64,000 bases of DNA from assembly GCA_001548435.1 (NCBI GenBank), contig AP017308.1, forward strand, positions 1,683,030-1,747,029, in the 5' to 3' direction. Below, in pieces: positions 1 through 8,093 of the stretch. This DNA is from Leptolyngbya sp. NIES-3755 (GTDB lineage: Bacteria > Cyanobacteriota > Cyanobacteriia > Leptolyngbyales > Leptolyngbyaceae). The notes under the pieces are model-generated. The model was given only the letters and a program-made list of their open reading frames with translations. It did no database searches and was not told the origin of the DNA. Both the position numbers and the translations under genes were made by a program. Numbering within the stretch: position 1 is the stretch's first letter; each line of letters starts with the position of its first letter.

Positions 1-135
1 TTTAAACCCACGATCGTGCAATTTCCCCAACGCCACCTCAGCAAAATCCGCCAGCGTAATCTTACTAGGCTCTACATTGTAAGGAATATCAGGAATCAGC
101 GTCCCATCTTTATCGAGAAACACAGCCGGAACCAT
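1..135 (-). CDS. D-glycero-D-manno-heptose-1,7-bisphosphate 7-phosphatase-like HAD protein, 3' part cut by window edge
   Basis: Only the first 45 codons lie in the window; the gene runs off the left edge. Reading leftwards from the ATG at 135, the protein opens with MVPAVFLDKDGTLIPD, the HAD motif I (DxDGT) with the two catalytic aspartates, followed by IPYNVEPSKI. This is typical of the GmhB/histidinol-phosphatase HAD-IIIA group. Such enzymes remove the C7 phosphate from heptose bisphosphate in LPS core precursor synthesis. A GGAG ribosome binding site lies just upstream of the ATG. Other sugar-phosphate HAD phosphatases are possible because the diagnostic cap residues are not visible. Confidence 0.75.
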   Translation of the reverse strand, partial: MVPAVFLDKDGTLIPDIPYNVEPSKITLADFAEVALGKLHDRGFK

Positions 136-344
136 GACCCAACTCCAAAAAAATTCTGCGAAAGTTACCGATTTGCCCTTGAAGTTTTTAAACTATAAAG
201 AAGCTGCCCGATTTGCATATCTGACGTGACTCCGACCCTACTTTAAAGGGAAACTGAGTCAAACCTACTGCAAACTCAGCGGTGTGGGCTAACGTATAAA
301 GCAACGGCAACTGAACCTCTAAGAAACGCCAGAAGGAAAGAACT

Positions 345-1127
345 ATGGGATTATTTGACCGCATCAGCCGCGTTGTCCGCTCCAACGTGAATGACATGGT
401 AAGCAAGGCAGAAGATCCAGAGAAGATTCTGGAACAAGCTGTCATCGATATGCAGGAAGATTTGGTGCAGCTTCGTCAAGCCGTGGCGCAAGCGATCGCG
501 TCTCAAAAACGCACCCAGCAGCAGTACAATCAAGCCCAAACGGAATCGAATAACTGGCAACAACGGGCACAATTGGCACTGACTAAGGGTGACGAAAATC
601 TGGCACGTGAAGCGCTGACCCGCAAGAAAACCCACACCGAGACGGCAACCGCGCTCAAAACGCAACTCGATACCCAAACCAGCCAAGTGGACACGCTCAA
701 GCGCAGTCTGATTGCTCTTGAGGGTAAGATCTCGGAAGCCAAGACCAAGAAGGATATGCTCAAGGCGCGTGCTAGTGCAGCGAAGGCACAAGAGCAGCTT
801 CAAGGGATGGTGAACAATATGGGAACCAGTACTGCGATGGCAGCCTTTGAGCGCATGGAAGATAAAGTCTTACAGCTTGAAGCGCGATCGCAAGCCGCAG
901 CAGAATTGGCAGGAGCCGATCTCGAAGCGCAGTTTCGATCCCTTGAGTCGGGCGATGTCGATCTCGAACTCGAAGCGATGAAGCAGCAAATGTTGGCAGG
1001 TTCGAGTCAGCCGCAACAGACGTTACCAGGAACGGCAGCACCCCAGTCGCAGGCAACGCAGGCTCCTAAAGATGCCGCGATCGATTCGGAGTTGGAAGAT
1101 CTCAAGAAGCAGTTGGATAATCTGTAG
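345..1127 (+). CDS. vipp1: Vipp1/IM30, PspA-family thylakoid membrane remodelling protein
   Basis: A 260-residue, almost wholly helical PspA/IM30 protein. It starts MGLFDRISRVVRSNVNDMVSKAEDP, shown here in part as the amphipathic helix 0 and the start of helix 1 (residues 1 to 25), and continues as a long coiled-coil hairpin to about residue 220. A low-complexity Gln/Pro/Ala linker and a short C-terminal helix ending DLKKQLDNL follow. That tail is the extension that separates Vipp1 from the shorter PspA. Vipp1 forms ESCRT-III-like rings on thylakoid and plasma membranes and is needed for thylakoid upkeep. The gene stands alone and ends at a strong terminator. Confidence 0.93.
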   Translation: MGLFDRISRVVRSNVNDMVSKAEDPEKILEQAVIDMQEDLVQLRQAVAQAIASQKRTQQQYNQAQTESNNWQQRAQLALTKGDENLAREALTRKKTHTETATALKTQLDTQTSQVDTLKRSLIALEGKISEAKTKKDMLKARASAAKAQEQLQGMVNNMGTSTAMAAFERMEDKVLQLEARSQAAAELAGADLEAQFRSLESGDVDLELEAMKQQMLAGSSQPQQTLPGTAAPQSQATQAPKDAAIDSELEDLKKQLDNL

Positions 1128-1143
1128 ATTGAATTATCAAAAG

Positions 1144-1174
1144 CGCGATCGTATTTTTTGCGATCGCGTTTTTT
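1144..1174 (+). terminator. Rho-independent terminator of vipp1 built from GCGATCGC-type arms
   Basis: CGCGATCG (1144-1151) pairs with CGATCGCG (1161-1168) around a T-rich 9-base loop and is followed by six T (1169-1174). Both arms are made from the HIP1-like core GCGATCG. It lies 17 bases after the vipp1 stop codon. Confidence 0.85.
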
Positions 1175-1176
1175 GT

Positions 1177-1389
1177 TCAATACCGGGGTTTACAATCAGT
1201 AAAACTAAGCGCTTCACTATCTAAAAAACTCGCAAACGCCATCTCAACTACCGCTTCAATCGGATACTCAATTTGTTGAGCGCGTCTTTCCAGTGCCTCT
1301 CGAATTGGATCGGGCAAAGCTGCCAACATCATTCGAGCCGCAACGGGGCTAAGATGTTCTAGCGTTTCGATTTCAGTAGAAGGTTGCAT
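1177..1389 (-). CDS. Conserved small hypothetical protein (70 aa)
   Basis: A 70-residue protein I cannot assign to a named family. The middle (about residues 12 to 60) is helical and rich in Ala, Leu and Glu, with a proline-broken segment ALPDPIREALERRAQQIEYP and a second amphipathic helix, a shape seen in small DNA-binding or antitoxin-like proteins. Its start lies 3 bases after the stop codon of the GIY-YIG gene, so the two are very likely one transcription unit. It shares its 3' side with the vipp1 terminator, which could serve both strands. Confidence 0.6.
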   Translation of the reverse strand: MQPSTEIETLEHLSPVAARMMLAALPDPIREALERRAQQIEYPIEAVVEMAFASFLDSEALSFTDCKPRY

Positions 1390-1392
1390 CGC

Positions 1393-1758
1393 TCATTCCC
1401 TCATTGGTATGCGGACATTGAAAGGGGGTTCGGTGATTTGAAGGATTATTCGCTCTAGCTCTGATGATAGCGTTCGCCATCTGAGGAAGTCGATAGGATA
1501 GGTTGCAATGGCAACTTCTCGATGATTATAGTCTGCGATCCATGCCCAAGTGAGGGCTTTGTGTCCGCCTCTAAAGCGTTCTCGAATATCTTGTGCCTTG
1601 CCAATATAGAGGAGTCCATCGACTTGATGCCGGACTGCATAGATTCCTGGATTCGGGGTTAAGTTGGTGAGATCTCTTGCGATCGGGACGCATTCAGAGA
1701 ACGGCGTTTCGATGAGAGCGGTTAATATCGATCGCGCTTGTTTCTCGGTCTCAGTCAT
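1393..1758 (-). CDS. GIY-YIG nuclease family protein
   Basis: A 121-residue single-domain GIY-YIG protein. The name-giving motifs are at residues 38-40 (GIY in NPGIYAVRH) and 51-53 (YIG in LLYIGKAQDIRERF), with the expected Arg on the following helix and a late Glu in LSSELERIIL. Such domains cut DNA in repair, restriction or homing enzymes; small stand-alone members in cyanobacteria have no known role. There is no DNA-binding extension, so target choice may rely on the 70-residue partner encoded 3 bases downstream. Confidence 0.8.
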   Translation of the reverse strand: MTETEKQARSILTALIETPFSECVPIARDLTNLTPNPGIYAVRHQVDGLLYIGKAQDIRERFRGGHKALTWAWIADYNHREVAIATYPIDFLRWRTLSSELERIILQITEPPFNVRIPMRE

Positions 1759-1875
1759 TTCTGTTGGGGTCCTCTAAAATCATCTGAGTTCGAGTTGGGC
1801 GATCGCTTGAATAAGCGGTATCGTGTTGAACTTGCAGCAGTGCGAAGTATAACGCCGTGTCGAATAGAATTTGTA

Positions 1876-3618
1876 TTAAATATTCCTGGGGCAAGAAAGA
1901 GCAAGGCGAAATCCCCACCTGTAGTTGGAGTTGACGCGCCTGATCCTGACGCGAAACGCAGAACGGCAGCACCACGGAATGTTGAACCAAGAGCCGCCGC
2001 GCAGTACTCTATAGATATTTTCTCGATCGCTTTCGATTTCCCATACGCGACTATCATCAGGCGCATTCTTGTAACTCTCATGCCACGGATCTGCACACCA
2101 TTCCCACACATTTCCGTGCATCTGATACAAGCCAAACGCATTCGGTGAAAGGCTCTCTACATCGATCGTCTGTCCTCGATAAGTTCCTTTGGCTGCATTT
2201 GCATAAGTGTAGTTGCCGTCGAAATTGACCAGTTCAGGCGTAATCGTTTTGCCAAAATGAAATGGTGTTGTTGTTCCAGCCCGACAAGCGTATTCCCACT
2301 CCGCCTCGCTCGGTAGTCGATATTGATTTCCAGTTTTCCGAGATAAGCGATCGCAAAACTCGATCGCATCGTCCCAAGTTACACATTCCACAGGTCGATT
2401 CGCACCTTCAAAGTCAGAAGGATCTGGTTTAAGGTTACGATTAATTCTTGGCAGAGTTGCGACCGCGCTCCATTGCGCCTGAGTTACAGCAAACTTACCT
2501 ATGTAAAATGGCTTGATCGTTACTTGACGTTGAGGTTTTTCGTTATCTCCTGCTTTTAATTCTCCCTCTGCTGCTCCCATCCAAAACGTTCCGCCAGGAA
2601 TCGCAACCATATCGAGAAAAACATTTTTTGCTAGTTCTTCTCTGAAATAGCTAGCTTCACCCGGACGACGATCGATTTCTTTTCCTTGATCGTTCACCGT
2701 AATGATTTCAAAGTTGAACGTTGGCAGAGATGGCTTTGACGGAACAACGATCGCGGGTTGTGGAGGCGAGATCGTAGATAAAACGCTTTTGACGATTGCG
2801 ATCGCATCATCATCGCTGAGTTTCAAGGATTGCTGTAAACGAACCAGTCGAGCTTGAATTTCAGGTGTAGCGGATCGAATCTTCAGATCAATCACAGCTT
2901 TGCGGAAAATCCTGAACGGACGAGTAATTTCGTTTTCGATTTGCGTTGCTTGATCATCTGGAAGTTCCAAGCTTTCTTGTAATCCCTTGAGAATCACTCG
3001 GCTAATGTCCGCAATCTCCCCACCATCCTGTTTTAGACAGAACAAGACTTCATCTCGATATTGCGCTTCACCTTGTCCTGATGTCTTAATCTCATTCGTA
3101 ATCGCTTCGGTTTCTCGAATGCTTTGGGTATCGAGACTTTCCTCCGCTGGTGTCGGTTCTACAGGTTGATTCAACAAAGCGGTCACTGCTCTACGAATTC
3201 CACGCACTACATCCAAAAAGGCTTCGTCTCGATCGCTCCAAGTCACAATCGGTTTTGCATTCTTGGGTAACGCCTGCAATGCTGCAAAGGGTTCATCGTG
3301 CCAATCCGCATGGCGCAAAATTACTGGAATCACACAAGCTTTTCCCGCATTGTGACGTTCCATTGCTTGATTCAGTTCTATGACTGAACAATAGTCAGAA
3401 TTGAGAAAATCTGGACTGATGAGCAGCAGAATAACATCCGCCGAATTGAGATTGTCATCGATATCTTGTGCCCATTGTGCACCCGCGATTATCTTGCGAT
3501 CGTGCCAAGACTCAATGACTTTTTTGCGCTGCAACGTCGCCAAGTGAGCCGCTAACTGATCACGCAGTTCCTCATCTCGATGGGAGTACGAGAAAAATAG
3601 CTTAATCGATCGTGACAT
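1876..3618 (-). CDS. TIR domain - helical linker - formylglycine-generating-enzyme (FGE/SUMF1) fold fusion protein
   Basis: A 580-residue three-part protein. Residues 1 to about 150 are a bacterial TIR domain (IKLFFSYSHRDEELRDQL, then SDYCSVIELNQAM with the Glu expected at the NADase site). Residues about 180 to 290 are helical with two similar segments (LPDDQATQIE and LSDDDAIAIV). From about 330 to the end is an FGE-sulfatase/SUMF1 fold: FLDMVAIPGGTFWMG, RLPSEAEWEYACRAG, HGNVWEWCAD, VLRGGSW and GFRLAL. In bacteria FGE folds often act as binding modules rather than enzymes, and the C-terminal part here looks like a retroelement-diversified variable region. A signalling or defence role for the TIR part is inference. 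No partner effector gene is adjacent. Confidence 0.85.
   Translation of the reverse strand: MSRSIKLFFSYSHRDEELRDQLAAHLATLQRKKVIESWHDRKIIAGAQWAQDIDDNLNSADVILLLISPDFLNSDYCSVIELNQAMERHNAGKACVIPVILRHADWHDEPFAALQALPKNAKPIVTWSDRDEAFLDVVRGIRRAVTALLNQPVEPTPAEESLDTQSIRETEAITNEIKTSGQGEAQYRDEVLFCLKQDGGEIADISRVILKGLQESLELPDDQATQIENEITRPFRIFRKAVIDLKIRSATPEIQARLVRLQQSLKLSDDDAIAIVKSVLSTISPPQPAIVVPSKPSLPTFNFEIITVNDQGKEIDRRPGEASYFREELAKNVFLDMVAIPGGTFWMGAAEGELKAGDNEKPQRQVTIKPFYIGKFAVTQAQWSAVATLPRINRNLKPDPSDFEGANRPVECVTWDDAIEFCDRLSRKTGNQYRLPSEAEWEYACRAGTTTPFHFGKTITPELVNFDGNYTYANAAKGTYRGQTIDVESLSPNAFGLYQMHGNVWEWCADPWHESYKNAPDDSRVWEIESDRENIYRVLRGGSWFNIPWCCRSAFRVRIRRVNSNYRWGFRLALSCPRNI
1903..2007 (-). other. DGR-like variable region in the FGE C-terminus (candidate)
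   Basis: The last 35 or so codons before the C-terminus follow the RGGSW...CRSA.R...GFR frame used by diversity-generating retroelement targets. At the exposed positions they carry Phe, Asn, Ile, Trp, Cys, Val and Tyr instead of the usual DPD-type residues. Most of these codons end in C (ttc, aac, tgc, gtc, atc, tcc, tac), as expected if A-specific mutagenesis acted on AAC codons of a template repeat. No reverse transcriptase, avd or template repeat lies in the window. Confidence 0.4.
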
Positions 3619-3784
3619 TCAAACGATTTTTTGGTGGGGGATTGACTGTATTGTAATCGTCTCATTGTTTAAACCGTTACGCGATCGACCTTATCCCAAA
3701 TCAACGATTCGGATTGAATCGGATGGTCTCTACAAGAATCGTTACAATTGGAGAAAGCGTATCGGAATTGGAACAAGATTTTTC

Positions 3785-4678
3785 ATGGCAGACCAGTTAA
3801 TTCGAGCCACTGCCGCTGAGGGTGGAATCCGGGCAGTTGGCGTGATCACGACCCGCCTCAGCGAAGAAGCAAGACAACGACACAAATTATCTTATGTTGC
3901 CACCGCTGCACTCGGTCGAACGATGTCGGCAGGACTGTTGCTAGCATCGAGTATGAAGCGATCGGAATCCCGCGTGAATATCCGCATCCGAGGCAATGGA
4001 CCCATGAGCGGATTGATGGTCGATGCGGGAACAGATGGAACCGTGCGCGGATATGTTGATAATCCTGGTGTCGAATTGCCCCCAAACGACAAAGGAAAGC
4101 TCGATGTTGGAGGCGCGATCGGAACAGATGGATATGTTTATGTCGTCCGAGATGTAGGTTACGGATACCCGTATAGCTCCACCGTAGAACTCGTTTCAGG
4201 CGAAATCGGGGACGATATCACAAACTATTTGGTGACTTCAGAACAAACACCCTCTGCCTTATTCTTGGGTGTATTCGTTGATCCGAATGGGGTACAAGCA
4301 GCAGGCGGTCTCTTGATTCAAATTCTGCCAAAAGCTGCGAGTGATCCAGCATTGGTTGAACTTTTAGAGTCTCGGTTATCAACACTTCAAGGATTTACCC
4401 CTTTGCTGCAAGCAGGTAAGACATTGCCGAGCATTTTCGAGGAATTACTCGGAGATTTGGGATTAGAAATCTTCCCGTCTCAGATTGTGCGGTTCCACTG
4501 TGGATGTTCCTTCGATCGTGTTCTTGGTGCGCTCAAACTTCTAGGAGAAACTGAACTACGAGACATGATCGAAACCGATAAAGGTGCAGAAGCGACTTGC
4601 CATTTCTGTGGAGAGGTCTATAAAGCAAACATCGACCAACTCGAACAGTTGATCGATGAATTAAAAGAAGCACAATAG
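3785..4678 (+). CDS. hslO: Hsp33 redox-regulated chaperone
   Basis: The protein from the ATG at 3785 (MADQLIRATAAEGGIRAV) is 297 residues, the usual Hsp33 length; the frame stays open upstream but that part has no family similarity. It has the N-terminal substrate-binding fold (LGRTMSAGLLLASSMK, MSGLMVDAGTDGTVRGYV) and the C-terminal zinc switch with CxC (FHCGCSFDRV) and CxxC (CHFCGEVY). In the family these four cysteines bind zinc when reduced and form disulfides under oxidative stress, switching on holdase activity. It stands alone, divergent from the TIR-FGE gene. Confidence 0.95.
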   Translation: MADQLIRATAAEGGIRAVGVITTRLSEEARQRHKLSYVATAALGRTMSAGLLLASSMKRSESRVNIRIRGNGPMSGLMVDAGTDGTVRGYVDNPGVELPPNDKGKLDVGGAIGTDGYVYVVRDVGYGYPYSSTVELVSGEIGDDITNYLVTSEQTPSALFLGVFVDPNGVQAAGGLLIQILPKAASDPALVELLESRLSTLQGFTPLLQAGKTLPSIFEELLGDLGLEIFPSQIVRFHCGCSFDRVLGALKLLGETELRDMIETDKGAEATCHFCGEVYKANIDQLEQLIDELKEAQ

Positions 4679-4684
4679 TTAGCT

Positions 4685-5329
4685 TTACTGTGGGCGGCTC
4701 GAAACGGGTTGCCCAGTTTGCTCAGCGTACATCGCTCGAAGCACTAAAGCTGGATCGACCCATTGACTTGAATATTTCAATCCCCAGTGCAGGTGTGGTC
4801 CCGTTGTTCGTCCAGTCATGCCGACCCGACCAATCCGATCACCAGCCCCGATCGTCTGACCTTCGTAAATTTTGACATCGCCCGATCGCACAAATTTGCC
4901 CTGACCATCACGACCCGCTGATCCTTGCATGTGGCAATAGATATGCTGCCAGTCACCGGATTGAATCACGATCGAGGTTCCACAAGCACTGCCGTCGGAG
5001 ACTTCAACGACTCTTCCCGCCCACCAGTTGCGGATATAGCTCCCTTCTGGGGCTGCTAAATCCAATCCGCGATGGAACTCTCTGGTATATCCCCCGTCCG
5101 GTGATGTCCGATAGCCAAACGGAGACGTATAACCCTGAAAGTTCTCCACTGGGAAGGATGCCCCTTGCCAAGCGCTTCCGGTAGCCTGCAAGTTAGCTTC
5201 GATCGCGAGTAATCCGTGCTGTCCCCAAGAAAGCGCGATCGCACCGAGTAGCCCAAGCGCCATCACGACTAAAAATCGCTTCAGGGTAAAGCGCGATCGA
5301 ATCACGAATGACCTCCATAATTGCCGCAT
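4685..5329 (-). CDS. M23 family metallopeptidase (LytM/peptidoglycan endopeptidase), membrane-anchored or secreted
   Basis: A 214-residue protein with a basic N-terminus and one hydrophobic segment (about residues 18 to 36), so it is exported or anchored. The peptidase M23 core follows: SPFGYRTSP, then zinc ligands His86 and Asp90 in EFHRGLDLA, and His179 and His181 in GPHLHWG. All ligands are present, so an active cell-wall endopeptidase is likely. It converges on hslO with 6 bases between the stop codons. Confidence 0.92.
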   Translation of the reverse strand: MRQLWRSFVIRSRFTLKRFLVVMALGLLGAIALSWGQHGLLAIEANLQATGSAWQGASFPVENFQGYTSPFGYRTSPDGGYTREFHRGLDLAAPEGSYIRNWWAGRVVEVSDGSACGTSIVIQSGDWQHIYCHMQGSAGRDGQGKFVRSGDVKIYEGQTIGAGDRIGRVGMTGRTTGPHLHWGLKYSSQWVDPALVLRAMYAEQTGQPVSSRPQ

Positions 5330-5752
5330 TCAGTTCTCCTTGTGTGTGAAGAGTTGTTGGCAGACGCAAACCGACTAAATGCCCACCGAACTCTGGGAGC
5401 GACACTCAGAGCGCAGTGCGGTTAGTCACAGGTCATTTAATCACAAAAATTCTTCACGAACCTCGTGATTTCCTGCAAAACTACTTGAAATCTTTCCGTT
5501 ATTTTGCGGTTGCCTCATAAAAACTTCATGTTTCTCTATGCAGCTTACGCAGTCGTAAAACGAGATTCTGCCATTTCAACGACTGGTACGGAGATAATCT
5601 GGTTTAAATTTGTAAAACTTTCGTGAGGCTTTCTGAATTCTTACAGATTTAGAAATTCGACCTGATTGTTTGCATTTGAACTGTTTGTGTGTTATCTTAA
5701 ATTTCATAAGGTACGAATCCAAACAATTACATCTCAAACCAAGGAGGGTTTT
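5330..5752. other. Intergenic region between M23 peptidase and pirin genes
   Basis: About 420 bases with no convincing gene. It must hold the divergent promoters of the peptidase gene (left) and the pirin gene (right). The open frame just before the pirin start (from 5666) is an extension without family similarity. An AAGGAGG ribosome binding site at 5741-5747 sets the pirin start. Confidence 0.6.
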
Positions 5753-6451
5753 ATGTTGACGCTTCGGAAAGCTAACGATCGTGGACACGCAGATCACGGC
5801 TGGTTGAACTCGTATCACACCTTTTCCTTCGCAAGCTATTACGATCCGGCACAGATGGGATTTCGCAAATTGCGCGTGATCAACGAAGATCGGGTCGCTG
5901 GTGGTGGTGGATTCGCACCCCACTCGCATCGAGACATGGAAATTATCTCTTACGTGCTGGAAGGCGGATTAGAGCACAAAGACAGCATGGGCAATCAATC
6001 CGTCATCCGACCGGGTGAAGTTCAGCGTATGACCGCAGGAACCGGAGTCACCCACAGCGAATACAACGCTTCTAAAACGGATACGGCTCACTTTCTGCAA
6101 ATCTGGGTGCTGCCAGAGCGATCGAACTTAACGCCTGGATATGAGCAGAAGTTTTACACCCCAGAAGAGAAGCAAGGAAAACTGCGATTAATTGCTTCAC
6201 CCGATGGACGAGATGGCGCTGTGACGGTGCATCAAGATCTGAACTTGTATGCAACGGTGTTAGGCAACGGTGAAAAGATCACGCATGAAATTGCTCCGAA
6301 TCGTTATCTGTGGGTACAAATTGCGCGGGGAAGCGCGATCGTAAACGGTGAAGTTCTCAATGCTGGAGATGCAGCCGCGATTCAAGCCGAACCCAAGTTA
6401 GAGTTGATCGGACAAGAAGAGACTGAAATTCTTGTGTTTGATTTAGCTTAG
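5753..6451 (+). CDS. Pirin family protein (bicupin)
   Basis: A 232-residue bicupin. The ATG at 5753 is chosen because a full AAGGAGG site lies 5 bases before it and the protein then opens like other pirins (MLTLRKANDRGHADHGWL). The N-terminal cupin shows FAPHSHRDMEIISYVLEG and GTGVTHSEYN, with the His, His, His and Glu positions that bind the metal. Some pirins have quercetin dioxygenase activity, others act as redox-sensing cofactors; the role in cyanobacteria is not settled. The C-terminal cupin lacks the ligands, as usual. A strong terminator follows. Confidence 0.93.
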   Translation: MLTLRKANDRGHADHGWLNSYHTFSFASYYDPAQMGFRKLRVINEDRVAGGGGFAPHSHRDMEIISYVLEGGLEHKDSMGNQSVIRPGEVQRMTAGTGVTHSEYNASKTDTAHFLQIWVLPERSNLTPGYEQKFYTPEEKQGKLRLIASPDGRDGAVTVHQDLNLYATVLGNGEKITHEIAPNRYLWVQIARGSAIVNGEVLNAGDAAAIQAEPKLELIGQEETEILVFDLA

Positions 6452-6458
6452 TGAGAAG

Positions 6459-6491
6459 TGGCATCTGGAGTAGTACACAGATGCCATTTTT
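6459..6491 (+). terminator. Rho-independent terminator of the pirin gene
   Basis: TGGCATCTG (6459-6467) and CAGATGCCA (6478-6486) form a perfect 9-bp stem with a 10-base loop, followed by five T. Confidence 0.9.
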
Positions 6492-6769
6492 CTATAAAGA
6501 TTACAGTTTGTGAAAAATCTGAGTCAAATAGCTGAAATTTTCGTCTTATTTCCTGACAGTTTGGACACTAAAACTAGAAAAATCCCACTTAAGTTGTATG
6601 CCACTGGTTATACATTAGAACAGTGGTTTTACGACTATGTTTAAAACAGCTTAAAATTGACTATCTTTGTATGGATTTCTAATAGTGGTCGCTTACAAAA
6701 CTGTACGGCGTATCAACATATTCCTATGCAATTCTGATATTTTCTAAACACTGTGGGAGTTCTGCGATT
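6492..6769 (+). other. Upstream region of the NarL-type response regulator gene
   Basis: About 280 AT-rich bases after the pirin terminator with no gene seen. It should contain the promoter and a long leader of the response regulator gene. I saw no clear operator. Confidence 0.5.
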
Positions 6770-7495
6770 ATGACAACTGACATTCGGATCACGCTAATTG
6801 AGGATCACGATTTAACTAGGGTCGGCATGAAAACGGCGTTGCAGCAAAGACCCGGTTTCCAAGTTGTCGGAGAAGCGGCAAATGGAACAGACGGACTGAA
6901 GATGTTGACGAATTTGAAGCCGGATGTCGCGATCGTAGATATTGGTTTGCCGGATATCGATGGCATTGAACTCACTCGCAGATTTCGGCAGGCACAAGCC
7001 ACAATGGAAGACCAGCCTGATACAAAAGTTTTAATCTTAACACTACAAGATCAAGAAGATACAGTTCTAGCGGCGTTTGCGGCGGGTGCGGATTCTTACT
7101 GTATGAAAGATGTGAGTTTGGATCAACTGGTCGATGCGTTGCGTGTGACTAATGAAGGCAACTCTTGGATTGATCCCGCGATCGCACGGGTGGTACTGCG
7201 CCAAACTCAATCGACTGCACCTCGAATGGATGCAGTATCTGAAGCGCAGCAAGTAGCAATTACCGCAACTGAACCAGAATACAACCAAATCATTGAAGCC
7301 TATCCATTGACTGAGCGCGAATTAGAAGTGCTGCAACTGATTGTAGATGGATGTAGCAATGCCGCGATCGCAGAAAAGCTCTACATTACAGTGGGAACGG
7401 TCAAAACGCACGTTCGGAACATTTTGAATAAGCTGTGTGCAGACGATCGAACACAGGCAGCAGTCAGAGCATTGCGATCGGGTTTGGTGGGTTAG
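6770..7495 (+). CDS. NarL/FixJ (LuxR-type) two-component response regulator
   Basis: A 241-residue response regulator. The receiver domain (residues about 5 to 130) has the acidic pair ED at 11-12, phospho-acceptor Asp57 in VAIVDIGLPDIDG, Thr in LILTLQD and Lys in YCMKDVS. A linker of about 45 residues leads to a LuxR-type helix-turn-helix (about 175 to 238: LTERELEVLQLIVDGCSN..., VGTVKTHVRNIL). Phosphorylation is expected to drive dimerisation and DNA binding. No histidine kinase gene is adjacent, so the partner kinase is unknown. A bidirectional terminator follows. Confidence 0.93.
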   Translation: MTTDIRITLIEDHDLTRVGMKTALQQRPGFQVVGEAANGTDGLKMLTNLKPDVAIVDIGLPDIDGIELTRRFRQAQATMEDQPDTKVLILTLQDQEDTVLAAFAAGADSYCMKDVSLDQLVDALRVTNEGNSWIDPAIARVVLRQTQSTAPRMDAVSEAQQVAITATEPEYNQIIEAYPLTERELEVLQLIVDGCSNAAIAEKLYITVGTVKTHVRNILNKLCADDRTQAAVRALRSGLVG

Positions 7496-7503
7496 TGATT
7501 CAG

Positions 7504-7553
7504 ATAGAATTCGCAGTTAACTTTCACAGATTTTGCTTAACCGCGAATTCTAT
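7504..7553. terminator. Bidirectional terminator between converging response regulator and hibernation factor genes
   Basis: A 17-bp inverted repeat (7504-7520 with 7537-7553) with a single A/C mismatch and a 16-base loop. It lies between the stop codon at 7495 and the opposing stop codon at 7560. Confidence 0.8.
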
Positions 7554-7559
7554 TGCGTT

Positions 7560-7913
7560 CTAACTGTTATCTTTACCTTGATCAAACTCGTGCTGTTGTT
7601 TTGACAAATCTCTAAGTTGCCGCCATGCCTTGTCAAACGCATCTCGAACTACTGTATCCAACTCAACATAGCGGCTTTGATTGCTCATCGTGCTTTCTGC
7701 TGCAAGTTCATGATTTGGGGGAACCGTGATGTCGAGCCGAACTCGGTAAGGAGAGCGATCGCGGGGACGGTCTTGCTCTTTTTCGAGCACGATATGACAA
7801 CTATTGATATGGTCGCAAGCGCGTTCTAGCTTCGCAATTTTCTCTTGAATCAACGTCTCGATCGCATTCGATTTCTCAATCCCGCGATAAGTAATTTCTG
7901 GTGGAATTTTCAC
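7560..7913 (-). CDS. Ribosome hibernation / ribosome-associated inhibitor, short HPF/RaiA type
   Basis: A 117-residue protein of the S30AE (HPF/RaiA) fold: MKIPPEITYRGIEKSNAIE, EKIAKLERACDHINSCHIVLE, then a beta-rich part (YRVRLDITVPPNHELAAES) and a helix (VVRDAFDKAWRQL). Family members bind the small subunit and stop translation in stress or darkness. It lacks the C-terminal dimerisation domain of the long HPF that most cyanobacteria use, so it is a second, short paralog. Some relatives carry similar domains with unknown ribosome activity. Confidence 0.8.
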   Translation of the reverse strand: MKIPPEITYRGIEKSNAIETLIQEKIAKLERACDHINSCHIVLEKEQDRPRDRSPYRVRLDITVPPNHELAAESTMSNQSRYVELDTVVRDAFDKAWRQLRDLSKQQHEFDQGKDNS

Positions 7914-8093
7914 AGTAACTTTCTCCGGTCTCTAGCAGTGCTATACAAAGTACAACAATCTCAGCAGCAGCTTTAAAGATACGTGAGGTAGATTTTGGCG
8001 GTGATCATTTGCACTGAAATAAGCCCTTTGAGACATTCATCGTTAATCTGTTGCGTTCAGAATAAACGCAGTGAAGTTAAAAGGAACAAGACA

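Noticed and set aside
351-803. 150-codon frame antisense to vipp1
   Set aside because: A shadow of the vipp1 reading frame, with low-complexity Leu/Arg translation and no ribosome binding site.
1700-1875. Possible DGR template repeat or accessory gene after the FGE gene
   Set aside because: Only about 117 bases separate it from the GIY-YIG gene and no second copy of the variable region was found by eye.
1751-2148. Several frames overlapping the end of the TIR-FGE gene on both strands
   Set aside because: They lie in the FGE coding end or just after it, share no family motif and have no start signals; no DGR accessory protein is encoded there.
5666-5752. N-terminal extension of the pirin protein
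   Set aside because: No pirin similarity, and a perfect AAGGAGG site places the start at 5753.
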